A stretch of DNA of 18,595 nucleotides from UBA3263 sp964586765 (lineage in GTDB: Bacteria > Bacteroidota > Bacteroidia > Bacteroidales > Muribaculaceae). The stretch spans positions 1 through 18,595 of the forward strand of contig CAZPHN010000038.1 of the NCBI GenBank assembly GCA_964586765.1, given 5' to 3'. Below, piece after piece: positions 1-7,177 of the stretch (position 1 is the stretch's first letter; every line of letters begins with the position of its first letter). Under the pieces are notes generated by a model. The model was not told the origin of the DNA and did not search any database. It was given only the letters and a program-made list of their open reading frames with translations. The position numbers and the translations under genes are program-made.

Positions 1-1552
1 CCATTTCTACGGTCTTGGCAACATAGTCGACCTTGATTTCGCCGGCACCCGATACGCAGCACTTACCCATACCGCGTGCAACAACGGCAGCGTGAGAAGT
101 CATACCGCCACGCATGGTGAGGATACCCTGAGCCACAGCCATACCGCGGAGGTCTTCGGGCGAGGTTTCGATGCGAACCAGAACAACTTTCTTTTTCTTT
201 TCAGCCCATGCTTCGGCATCGTCGGCCGAGAATACTACCTGGCCGGTAGCTGCACCGGGAGATGCGGGAAGACCCTTGGCAACAACCTTGGCGTGCTTGA
301 GCGATGATTTATCAAATACGGGGTGAAGGAGTTCATCGAGCTTCTGCGGCTCCATGCGGAGCAGACAGGTCTTTTCATCGATTTCACCTGCGCGGAGGAG
401 GTCCATGGCAATCTTAACCATAGCTGCACCGGTGCGCTTACCGTTACGGGTCTGGAGCATCCAGAGCTTACCGTCCTGAATGGTGAACTCCATATCCTGC
501 ATATCCTTGAAATAGTCTTCGAGGCGGTGAGCGATGCTGATAAGTTCAGCGGCGCAGTCAGGCATAGATTCTTCGAGTGAAGGATATTTGGTCTTGCGCT
601 CTTCCTCGCTGATACCCTGAAGAGCGGCCCAACGGCGTGAACCCTCAACGGTAATCTGCTGCGGAGTGCGGATACCGGCTACAACGTCCTCGCCCTGAGC
701 GTTAATCAGATATTCACCGTTGAAGATGTTTTCACCGGTGGCAGCGTCGCGGCTGAATGCCACGCCGGTAGCGGAGTTATTGCCCATGTTGCCATAAACC
801 ATAGCCTGAACATTAACGGCAGTACCCCATTCTTCGGGAATCTGGTTCATACGACGATAGAGGATAGCGCGCTCGTTCATCCAAGAGTCGAATACGGCGC
901 AGATACCGCCCCAGAGCTGTTCCCATGCGCTGTCAGGGAAATCTTTGCCGGTAAAGTCCTTAACGGCAGCCTTAAATTCCTTAACGAGAAGCTGGAGGTC
1001 TTCAACGCTCAGCTCGGTGTCGAGCTTAACGCCCTTAGCTTCCTTGACCTTATCCATGATAGCCTCGAAGGGGTCGATATCGGTCTTCTTTTTAGGCTTC
1101 ATGCCGAGAACCACGTCGCCATACATCTGTACGAAACGACGATAAGAGTCCCATGCAAAACGGGGATTGCCGCTCTTTTCTGCGAGAGAAGCTACGGTAG
1201 CGTCGTTCATACCGAGGTTGAGGACGGTGTCCATCATACCGGGCATAGAAGCGCGGGCACCTGAGCGTACGGATACGAGCAGAGGGTTGGCGGGATCATC
1301 GAATTTCTTACCGGTGAGCTGTTCAACGTGAGCAATAGCTGCTTCAACGTCGCTCTTGATGCGCTTAACAACTTCGTCCTTACCATACTGGGTGTACTCG
1401 GTGCAGACTTCAGTGGTGATAGTGAAACCGGGAGGCACAGGCATGCCTAACAGGTTCATCTCAGCCAAGTTCGCGCCTTTGCCGCCGAGCAGGTTGCGCT
1501 CGGAAGCTTTTCCTTCGGCTTTACCGTCGCCGAACGTATAGACTCTTTTCAT
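1..1552 (-). CDS. ppdK: Pyruvate, phosphate dikinase (partial, C-terminal part beyond the window)
   Basis: Cytoplasmic enzyme interconverting PEP + AMP + PPi and pyruvate + ATP + Pi. The reverse-strand frame is open from ATG 1552 to base 1, giving 517 codons of a protein usually near 900 residues. Seen: an N-terminal MKRVYTFGDG start, the nucleotide-binding GGKGANLAEMN segment (about residues 23-33), SVRSGARASMPGMMDT in the ATP-grasp domain, and the phosphohistidine-domain motif GGMTSHAAVVARGMGKCC, whose phosphorylated His is residue 487 (bases 92-94). The C-terminal PEP/pyruvate-binding TIM barrel lies outside the window. The start is favoured because it begins the family's conserved N-terminus and lies about 40 nt below a good promoter. 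It is divergent from pflB, which uses pyruvate. In anaerobic Bacteroidales PPDK probably takes part in PPi-linked glycolysis (family knowledge); the direction of flux cannot be read from sequence. Confidence 0.97.
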   Translation of the reverse strand, partial: MKRVYTFGDGKAEGKASERNLLGGKGANLAEMNLLGMPVPPGFTITTEVCTEYTQYGKDEVVKRIKSDVEAAIAHVEQLTGKKFDDPANPLLVSVRSGARASMPGMMDTVLNLGMNDATVASLAEKSGNPRFAWDSYRRFVQMYGDVVLGMKPKKKTDIDPFEAIMDKVKEAKGVKLDTELSVEDLQLLVKEFKAAVKDFTGKDFPDSAWEQLWGGICAVFDSWMNERAILYRRMNQIPEEWGTAVNVQAMVYGNMGNNSATGVAFSRDAATGENIFNGEYLINAQGEDVVAGIRTPQQITVEGSRRWAALQGISEEERKTKYPSLEESMPDCAAELISIAHRLEDYFKDMQDMEFTIQDGKLWMLQTRNGKRTGAAMVKIAMDLLRAGEIDEKTCLLRMEPQKLDELLHPVFDKSSLKHAKVVAKGLPASPGAATGQVVFSADDAEAWAEKKKKVVLVRIETSPEDLRGMAVAQGILTMRGGMTSHAAVVARGMGKCCVSGAGEIKVDYVAKTVEM

Positions 1553-1593
1553 AAATCTTGGTTAAAAGGTTTTTGGTGAAAATTTATTGGATA

Positions 1594-1629
1594 GCGCAAA
1601 TTTACGCATTTTTTCCGAAACAAATGCAA
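1594..1629 (-). promoter_or_regulatory. Predicted ppdK promoter
   Basis: On the minus strand TAAATTTG (1604-1597) matches the Bacteroidota -7 consensus TAnnTTTG. A TTG (1629-1627) lies 22 nt upstream as a -33 element. The predicted start near 1590 leaves a leader of about 40 nt before ATG 1552. A CAAA at 1621-1624 gives an alternative -33 TTTG, but at only 16 nt spacing. The arrangement copies the divergent pflB promoter. Confidence 0.65.
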
Positions 1630-1632
1630 CCC

Positions 1633-1717
1633 CCGCCTGTTTTTTTATCTTTTTTGAGTATATCTATATGTGCGGAAAGGCGATATTATGTTGCATTCAT
1701 GTGTTAAAAACAGGCGG
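1633..1717. repeat. 12-bp inverted repeat shared by the ppdK and pflB promoters
   Basis: CCGCCTGTTTTT (1633-1644) and AAAAACAGGCGG (1706-1717) are perfect inverted copies around a centre near 1675, with a 61-nt A/T-rich spacer. Each copy sits immediately upstream of the TTG -33 element of the promoter it faces, so each promoter sees the element in the same orientation. A binding site for a common activator is the simplest inference. The spacer itself shows no ORF or promoter. Confidence 0.75.
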
Positions 1718-1719
1718 AG

Positions 1720-1752
1720 TTGCGGCTGTATAAGATTTTTTGCGTAACTTTG
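1720..1752 (+). promoter_or_regulatory. Predicted pflB promoter
   Basis: TTG (1720-1722), a 22-nt spacer and TAACTTTG (1745-1752) match the Bacteroidota -33/-7 architecture. The start is predicted at about 1757-1759, leaving a leader of about 35 nt before ATG 1792. A 12-nt direct repeat TTGCGGCTGTAT covers both the -33 (1720-1731) and the end of the -7 plus start-site region (1750-1761). Confidence 0.7.
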
Positions 1753-1791
1753 CGGCTGTATTTATCAATCATTGTTTACATTTATTTGTTT

Positions 1792-4020
1792 ATGACACCT
1801 ACTGAAAAATTCGCTGCCGGCAATTGGTCAGACCACATTGACGTGAGCGATTTCGTAAGCCGTAACATCACATCTTACACCGGCGACGCCTCGTTCCTTC
1901 AGGGACCGACCGAACGCACCAAACGCGTCTGGAACAAGTGTCTTGAAGCTCTCGCAGAAGAGCGCGCAAACGGCGGAGTCCGCTCGGTTGACGCAGAAGT
2001 AATTTCCACCATCACCAGCCATGGAGCCGGTTATATCGACAAAGAAGATGAACTGATTGTCGGACTGCAGACCGACGAGCTGCTCCGCCGCGCCATCAAG
2101 CCTTTCGGCGGCATCAAAGTCGTTGAGAAGGCATGTCGTGAAAACGGAATTGAACTTCCCGAGAAGGTAAAAGATATCTTTGCACACTACCGCAAGACAC
2201 ATAATGACGGCGTTTTCGACGTTTATACCGAAGAAATTCGCCGTTTCCGCTCGCTCGGCTTCCTTACCGGTCTGCCTGACAACTACGCGCGCGGACGTAT
2301 TATCGGTGACTACCGTCGTCTGGCTCTTTACGGTCTTGACCGCCTGATTGAAGCCAAGAAGGCAGACCTCGCATCTCTCCGTGGTCCTATGACCGACGCC
2401 AACATCCGCCTTCGCGAAGAAGTTGCCGAACAGATTAAGGCTCTTAACGAAATGAAGGTCCTCGGCGAGATTTATGGTCTTGACCTTAGCCGCCCCGCCA
2501 CTTCCGCTCAGGAAGCCGTACAGTGGGTATACATGGCATATCTTGCCGCAGTAAAAGAGCAGGACGGCGCAGCAATGTCGCTCGGCAACGTAAGCTCCTT
2601 CCTCGACATCTTCATTGACTACGACCTGACACACGGCATCATCGACGAGACTTTCGCTCAGGAACTCATCGACCAGTTCGTAATCAAGCTCCGTATGGTC
2701 CGCCACCTCCGCATGGCATCATATAATGACATCTTTGCCGGCGACCCCACTTGGGTTACCGAAAGCCTCGGCGGACGCTTCAACGACGGTCGCGTAAAGG
2801 TTACCAAGACCTCGTTCCGTTTCCTGCAGACCCTCTACAACCTCGGACCGAGTCCCGAGCCTAACATGACAGTACTCTGGAGCCCCGAGCTTCCGAAGGG
2901 TTTCAAGGAATTCTGCGCTAAGGTCAGCGTTGACACCTCATCAATCCAGTATGAGAATGACAACCTGATGCGCGAAGTTCGCCAGTGTGACGACTACGGC
3001 ATTGCCTGCTGCGTCAGCTATCAGGCAATCGGCAAGCAGATTCAGTTCTTCGGCGCACGCGCAAACCTTGCCAAAGCCCTGCTTCTTGCCATCAACGGCG
3101 GTCGCTGCGAAAATACCGGTACCGTAATGGTTGAAGGCATCCCCGTGCTTCAGTCCGACGTCCTCAACTTCGAGGAAGTTATGAGAAACTATAAGATGGT
3201 ACTCAAGGAAGTGGCTCGCGTCTACAATGAAGCGCAAAACATTATCCACTACATGCACGACAAGTACTACTACGAAAAAGCCCAGATGGCTCTCGTAGAC
3301 ACCAACCCGCGCATTAACCTTGCCTACGGTGTAGCCGGTCTCTCAATCGCTATCGACTCCCTCTCGGCAATCAAGCACGCCAAGGTTACCGCCCGCCGCA
3401 ATGAAATCGGTCTGACCGAAGGCTTCGATATTGAAGGCACATTCCCCTGCTTCGGCAACAATGATGACCGTGTTGACCACCTCGGCGTTGACCTTGTATA
3501 TTATTTCAGCGAAGAACTGAAGAAACTTCCCGTTTACAAGAACGCCCGCCCCACCCTCTCGCTGCTCACCATCACCTCAAACGTGATGTATGGCAAAAAG
3601 ACCGGTGCAACCCCCGACGGTCGCGCAAAGGGTGTAGCTTTCGCTCCCGGTGCGAACCCGATGCACGGACGTGACACTCACGGTGCAATCGCATCGCTCA
3701 GCTCAGTTGCCAAACTGCGTTACCGCGACAGTCAGGACGGTATCTCCAACACCTTCAGCATCATCCCGAAGAGCCTCGGTCCTACCGACGAGGAGCGTGT
3801 AGAAAACCTCGTAGGCATGATGGACGGTTACTTTACCAAGGGTGCCCACCACCTGAACGTAAATGTCCTCAACCGCGAAATGCTTCTCGACGCCATGGAG
3901 CATCCCGAACTCTACCCGCAGCTTACCATCCGCGTTTCCGGCTATGCCGTTAACTTCACCAAACTGAGCCGCGAACACCAGCTCGAGGTTATCTCCCGTT
4001 CTTTCCACGAGAGCCTCTAA
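1792..4020 (+). CDS. pflB: Formate C-acetyltransferase (pyruvate formate-lyase)
   Basis: Glycyl-radical enzyme of the cytoplasm: pyruvate + CoA to acetyl-CoA + formate in anaerobic metabolism. The product is 742 aa, close to the usual length of about 750-760. Seen: the adjacent catalytic cysteines in IACCVSYQAIG (Cys406 and Cys407) and the C-terminal glycyl-radical loop RVSGYAVNF, with Gly717 the expected radical site 25 residues from the end. The frame extends upstream to a TTG at 1720, but that triplet is the -33 box. ATG 1792 gives the conserved N-terminus and a normal leader, so it was chosen. The activase gene follows 133 nt downstream after a large hairpin, an arrangement that would let pflB be made in excess of pflA. 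No formate transporter (focA) gene is nearby. Confidence 0.98.
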   Translation: MTPTEKFAAGNWSDHIDVSDFVSRNITSYTGDASFLQGPTERTKRVWNKCLEALAEERANGGVRSVDAEVISTITSHGAGYIDKEDELIVGLQTDELLRRAIKPFGGIKVVEKACRENGIELPEKVKDIFAHYRKTHNDGVFDVYTEEIRRFRSLGFLTGLPDNYARGRIIGDYRRLALYGLDRLIEAKKADLASLRGPMTDANIRLREEVAEQIKALNEMKVLGEIYGLDLSRPATSAQEAVQWVYMAYLAAVKEQDGAAMSLGNVSSFLDIFIDYDLTHGIIDETFAQELIDQFVIKLRMVRHLRMASYNDIFAGDPTWVTESLGGRFNDGRVKVTKTSFRFLQTLYNLGPSPEPNMTVLWSPELPKGFKEFCAKVSVDTSSIQYENDNLMREVRQCDDYGIACCVSYQAIGKQIQFFGARANLAKALLLAINGGRCENTGTVMVEGIPVLQSDVLNFEEVMRNYKMVLKEVARVYNEAQNIIHYMHDKYYYEKAQMALVDTNPRINLAYGVAGLSIAIDSLSAIKHAKVTARRNEIGLTEGFDIEGTFPCFGNNDDRVDHLGVDLVYYFSEELKKLPVYKNARPTLSLLTITSNVMYGKKTGATPDGRAKGVAFAPGANPMHGRDTHGAIASLSSVAKLRYRDSQDGISNTFSIIPKSLGPTDEERVENLVGMMDGYFTKGAHHLNVNVLNREMLLDAMEHPELYPQLTIRVSGYAVNFTKLSREHQLEVISRSFHESL

Positions 4021-4032
4021 CTCTTAATGAAG

Positions 4033-4109
4033 AATTAAAAATGAAAAGTGAAAAATGGACACCGCGACGGTGAAATCCATTTTTCACTTTTCCTTTTTCA
4101 TTTTTAATT
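4033..4109 (+). other. Large A/T-rich hairpin between pflB and pflA (possible attenuator or 3' stabiliser)
   Basis: AAAAGTGAAAAATGGA (4044-4059) pairs perfectly with TCCATTTTTCACTTTT (4076-4091). An inner CACCG-CGA-CGGTG stem-loop (4060-4072) sits at the tip. The arms extend through AATTAAAAATGAAAA (4033-4047) and TTTTCATTTTTAATT (4095-4109) after a small bulge. It lies just past the pflB stop and is followed by T-rich sequence. It could reduce read-through into pflA or protect the pflB 3' end; which one is unknown. Confidence 0.6.
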
Positions 4110-4140
4110 TTTCCAACCTATTTTTCATCTTTAATTTTTC
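4094..4140 (+). repeat. T-rich tandem words upstream of pflA
   Basis: A 20-nt word, five T, CAT, then TTTTAA and five T with a final C (4094-4113), recurs at 4121-4140 with one mismatch. A further TTTTTCATTTTC follows up to the pflA start. The frame reads through as a Phe-rich stretch by chance. Similar A/T-rich words occur between Bacteroidales genes, to my recollection; no function is claimed. Confidence 0.55.
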
Positions 4141-4153
4141 ATTTTTCATTTTC

Positions 4154-4888
4154 GTGAAGTTGCTGGTTCATTCATACGAAAGCATGGGTACTTTCGACGG
4201 TCCCGGACTGCGGCTGGTGGTTTTCCTGCAGGGCTGCCCGTTCCGCTGCCTGTACTGTGCAAATCCCGACACAATCGACCCGCGTGGCGAAGCTACGGAG
4301 ACAGACCCTCAGCATATCCTCGACATGGCGGTAGACCAAAGACCTTTCTACGGTCAGCGCGGCGGAATTACGTTCAGCGGCGGCGAACCTACGTTTCAGG
4401 CAGCAGAGCTGATTCCTCTGTTCGAGCGGCTCCGCGAGGCGGGTATCCACATCTGTCTTGACACGAACGGCACGATTGTCAGCGAAACCGTCGACCGTCT
4501 CCATGACCTGACAGACATTGTGCTCCTCGACGTCAAGCAAATCAACCCGGAACGCCACAAAGCCCTGACCGGAGTATCAAACGCCCACACACTCGAAACC
4601 GCACGCCGACTCAATGCAAAGGGCAAGGATGTCTGGCTCCGTTATGTCCTCGTTCCCGGAGTAAGCGATGACCCCGCCGACATTGAGGAACTGGGACGCA
4701 CATTGGGTGGCATGACCAACATCAAGCGCGTTGAAATCCTGCCTTACCATACCCTCGGCGTTCATAAATATGCCGCTATGGGGCTGGAATACAAACTCGC
4801 CGACACGCCTAAAAATACCCCCGAGCAACTTGAGGCTGCGCGTGAAATCCTTGCGCGTCATTTCTCCTGCCCGGTTATAGTAAATTAA
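4154..4888 (+). CDS. pflA: Pyruvate formate-lyase activating enzyme (radical SAM)
   Basis: Installs the glycyl radical on PflB using S-adenosylmethionine and a [4Fe-4S] cluster. From GTG 4154 the product is 244 aa, matching the family (about 245). Seen: ESMGTFDGPGLR near the N-terminus, the cluster motif CPFRCLYC (Cys28, Cys32, Cys35; CX3CX2C), SGGEP (residues 75-79), LDTNG, LDVKQ, RYVLVPG and LPYHTLG, all as in known PflA. The frame continues upstream to ATG 4055, but that would add 33 mostly Phe-rich residues encoded by the T-rich hairpin region. GTG 4154, directly before KLLVHSYESMG, is preferred, though no Shine-Dalgarno supports either. The neighbouring pflB is its substrate. The sulfatase-like gene begins 28 nt after its stop. 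Confidence 0.95.
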   Translation: MKLLVHSYESMGTFDGPGLRLVVFLQGCPFRCLYCANPDTIDPRGEATETDPQHILDMAVDQRPFYGQRGGITFSGGEPTFQAAELIPLFERLREAGIHICLDTNGTIVSETVDRLHDLTDIVLLDVKQINPERHKALTGVSNAHTLETARRLNAKGKDVWLRYVLVPGVSDDPADIEELGRTLGGMTNIKRVEILPYHTLGVHKYAAMGLEYKLADTPKNTPEQLEAAREILARHFSCPVIVN

Positions 4889-4916
4889 AAAACTTTATAC
4901 AGAATACTGAACAGAC

Positions 4917-6992
4917 ATGACAGCAGGAACGAAACTCATCTGCCGGGTGTGGAAAAAGATTATCGCGCTGGCACTCATAGTTGAATTTATTGTCCGCATC
5001 GTATTGGCGGCAATCACCCCCGGCTCGCTTGAAATGACGGCAGGGCAATGGGTAATGACATTCTGCCGCGGCATGATTAACGACCTCTGTTTTGTGGTCA
5101 TATCCTTGGTGTTTATCTGGCTTTATTTCCTGTCGCTAAGTCGTGCGAAATACCGCAGACCATGGTGCTACATCCTGCTTGGAGTTCTTGGCTGCCTGTC
5201 GGTCTACGTATGCTGTTTCAACACCGTTTTCCATGAATATGGCTCGGTTGTTCCACTGATTGCACAGATTATCTTCCTTTTCTGGACAATAGGCTACGCC
5301 GTGCGCCTGTTCTGTCCCAAAATCCGTCCGGCGTGGAGCCGGTTCTGGTTCTGGACTATCGTTTCCACTTATGTCCTTGTAATATATTTCAATGCGTGCA
5401 GTGAATATTTCTTTTGGGATGAATTCAATGTTCGCTATAACTTCATAGCCGTTGACTATCTGATTTATACCAATGAGGTAATTGGCAATATCATGGAGTC
5501 ATACGCCATTATTCCATTGGCAATCTGCGTAGTGATAGCTACCGCCATCACATCGTGGCTTCTTTTCCGCCGCGATGCCCGCAATCTTGACGCCCTCCTT
5601 GATACCCAATGGAAAATCCCCGTCTCCATTGTGTGGGTTATCTGGGCAACACTCAGCGCATGGATTATCACCGCCAATACCCGCTATCAGCAGACCGGCA
5701 ACACCTATTATAATGAGCTGCAGGCAAACGGACCTTACAAATTCTTCGACGCCTTCCGCAAGAACCATCTTGACTACTCGCAATTCTACCTGACCCTTCC
5801 CGAGGCGGAGGCTGAAGCCGCTATCCATCAGCTTTACGGAAGCACCGGCGAGAATATGCGCCACATTGCCGCAGACTCCCTTGCCGTCTATCCCGCAGGG
5901 AGTCGCCCCAACATTGTGCTGATTACGCTCGAAAGCATGAGTGCCGACTTCATGGAGCGTTACGGCTCCACCCGCGGAATTACCCCTAATCTTGACTCCC
6001 TTGCGCGCGTTTCGTTAGTGTTTGACAACCTCATCGCTACCGGCAACCGCACGGTGCGCGGGCTGGAGGCCCTGACCCTTTCGCTGCCGCCGTGTCCCGG
6101 AGAAAGCATCATCAAGCGTCCCGAATGTGGCGGAATGCGTTCAAACGCATCAATGCTTGAGCCACTCGGCTATCGCCCCATTTTCTTCTATGGCGGCAAC
6201 AGCTATTTTGACAACATGGGTACATTCTTTGGCTCGAACGGCTACGAAATAGTCGATGCGGCAGCATATTGCCCCGAAGACATAACGTTCAAGAACATCT
6301 GGGGTGTTTCCGATGAGGATTCTTATCGCAAAGCGATTTCAGTGCTTGACACCATCGCCCCCAAAGGTCCCTTCTTCGCCCACATAATGAGCATTTCAAA
6401 CCACCGACCCTATACATATCCTGAAAACCGTATTCCCATCCCGACAGACTCTAAGACACGCGCCGGGGGTGTAATGTACGCAGACTGGGCATTGGGCGAT
6501 TTCTTCAACCGAGCGAGCAAGGAACCATGGTTTGACAATACGGTCTTTGTCATCGTTGCCGACCATTGCGCATCCTCTGCCGGCAAGACAGACCTTCCGC
6601 TCGAAAAATACCATATTCCCGCCATGATATATGCACCGGGGCGCATCGAGCCGCAGGCGGTCGACAAATTCTGCTCACAGATTGACCTTATGCCTACGCT
6701 TTTCGCCCTTCTCGGATTTGAATATGACTCATATTTCTTCGGGGCAAATATTCTCTCGCCGGAGTTCCGTCAGCGCGCCTTCCTCGCCACATATGAAGAC
6801 CTCGGATATCTTGAGGACGGAATCCTGACGGTTCTGTCGCCGGTTCGCCGCGTCGAGCAGTTCCGCGTCTCGCCCACCGAGGAAAATCCTTACAATACCG
6901 AACCGCTTGCCGACGCTGACTCTACCCTCATAAACCGAGCCATCGCCCTCTACCAAACCTCATCGGAATGGTATCATCCTGACAAAAAATAA
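4917..6992 (+). CDS. LtaS/MdoB-like membrane sulfatase-fold phosphotransferase
   Basis: 691-aa inner-membrane protein with about five to seven N-terminal hydrophobic segments (roughly residues 14-250), then a periplasmic alkaline-phosphatase/sulfatase-fold domain. Seen: NIVLITLESMSAD with the metal-ligand Glu339, ATGNRTVRG with the likely nucleophile Thr379, SNHRPY with His496, and VADHCAS with Asp549 and His550. Residues of these kinds and similar spacings occur in Staphylococcus LtaS (E255, T300, H416, D475, H476). LtaS-family enzymes transfer phosphoglycerol or phosphoethanolamine head groups. A Gram-negative Bacteroidales cell has no lipoteichoic acid, so the acceptor is probably a lipid, periplasmic glucan or surface glycan, which is inference. 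It follows pflA by 28 nt with no promoter seen, so it is probably read from the pfl transcript despite having no obvious metabolic link. A terminator follows. Confidence 0.88.
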   Translation: MTAGTKLICRVWKKIIALALIVEFIVRIVLAAITPGSLEMTAGQWVMTFCRGMINDLCFVVISLVFIWLYFLSLSRAKYRRPWCYILLGVLGCLSVYVCCFNTVFHEYGSVVPLIAQIIFLFWTIGYAVRLFCPKIRPAWSRFWFWTIVSTYVLVIYFNACSEYFFWDEFNVRYNFIAVDYLIYTNEVIGNIMESYAIIPLAICVVIATAITSWLLFRRDARNLDALLDTQWKIPVSIVWVIWATLSAWIITANTRYQQTGNTYYNELQANGPYKFFDAFRKNHLDYSQFYLTLPEAEAEAAIHQLYGSTGENMRHIAADSLAVYPAGSRPNIVLITLESMSADFMERYGSTRGITPNLDSLARVSLVFDNLIATGNRTVRGLEALTLSLPPCPGESIIKRPECGGMRSNASMLEPLGYRPIFFYGGNSYFDNMGTFFGSNGYEIVDAAAYCPEDITFKNIWGVSDEDSYRKAISVLDTIAPKGPFFAHIMSISNHRPYTYPENRIPIPTDSKTRAGGVMYADWALGDFFNRASKEPWFDNTVFVIVADHCASSAGKTDLPLEKYHIPAMIYAPGRIEPQAVDKFCSQIDLMPTLFALLGFEYDSYFFGANILSPEFRQRAFLATYEDLGYLEDGILTVLSPVRRVEQFRVSPTEENPYNTEPLADADSTLINRAIALYQTSSEWYHPDKK

Positions 6993-7012
6993 TTACATAT
7001 AAATAAAACGCC

Positions 7013-7044
7013 AAGGAGCGGGAAGTTGAAGCTTTCCGCTCCTT
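7013..7044 (+). terminator. Stem-loop terminator after the sulfatase-like gene
   Basis: AAGGAGCGGGAAG (7013-7025) and CTTTCCGCTCCTT (7032-7044) form a 13-bp stem with one G-U pair and a 6-nt loop, 20 nt after the stop codon. The following tract is TTATTATT rather than pure T, so termination may be partial. The region from here to 7177 holds one promoter and no gene. Confidence 0.72.
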
Positions 7045-7089
7045 ATTATTGCCAATTTATCAAGTTTTTAGCAGTTTTTATTGAAAAAA

Positions 7090-7122
7090 TTTGGTTCTTT
7101 CGGATTTTTTTGCATACATTTG
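7090..7122 (+). promoter_or_regulatory. Predicted promoter of the three-gene secreted-protein unit
   Basis: TTTG (7090-7093), a 21-nt spacer and TACATTTG (7115-7122) fit the Bacteroidota promoter consensus. The predicted start near 7128 gives a leader of about 50 nt to ATG 7178. No equivalent promoter was seen in the 60-nt or 6-nt gaps before the next two genes. Confidence 0.7.
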
Positions 7123-7177
7123 CAACTTAAAATGCTATTTGTTCACATAATTTCCAACCAATACATTATTTAAGCCG

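Noticed and set aside
1633..1717. Possible invertible promoter segment flanked by the 12-bp inverted repeat
   Set aside because: Both promoters lie outside the arms, so flipping the spacer would not switch anything, and no invertase gene is near.
1720..1791. Upstream TTG start giving PflB 24 extra residues
   Set aside because: The TTG is the predicted -33 box and the segment contains the -7 element and leader.
1828..2706. 292-codon open frame on the minus strand
   Set aside because: It lies entirely opposite pflB, whose family motifs are intact, and shows no recognisable domain; a shadow frame.
4055..4153. N-terminal extension of PflA from ATG 4055
   Set aside because: It would be translated from the T-rich hairpin region into a Phe-rich peptide not found in the family; GTG 4154 fits the usual length.
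4094..4153. CRISPR-like or mobile-element repeats
   Set aside because: The units are short, A/T-only words without distinct spacers, flanking duplications or a transposase.
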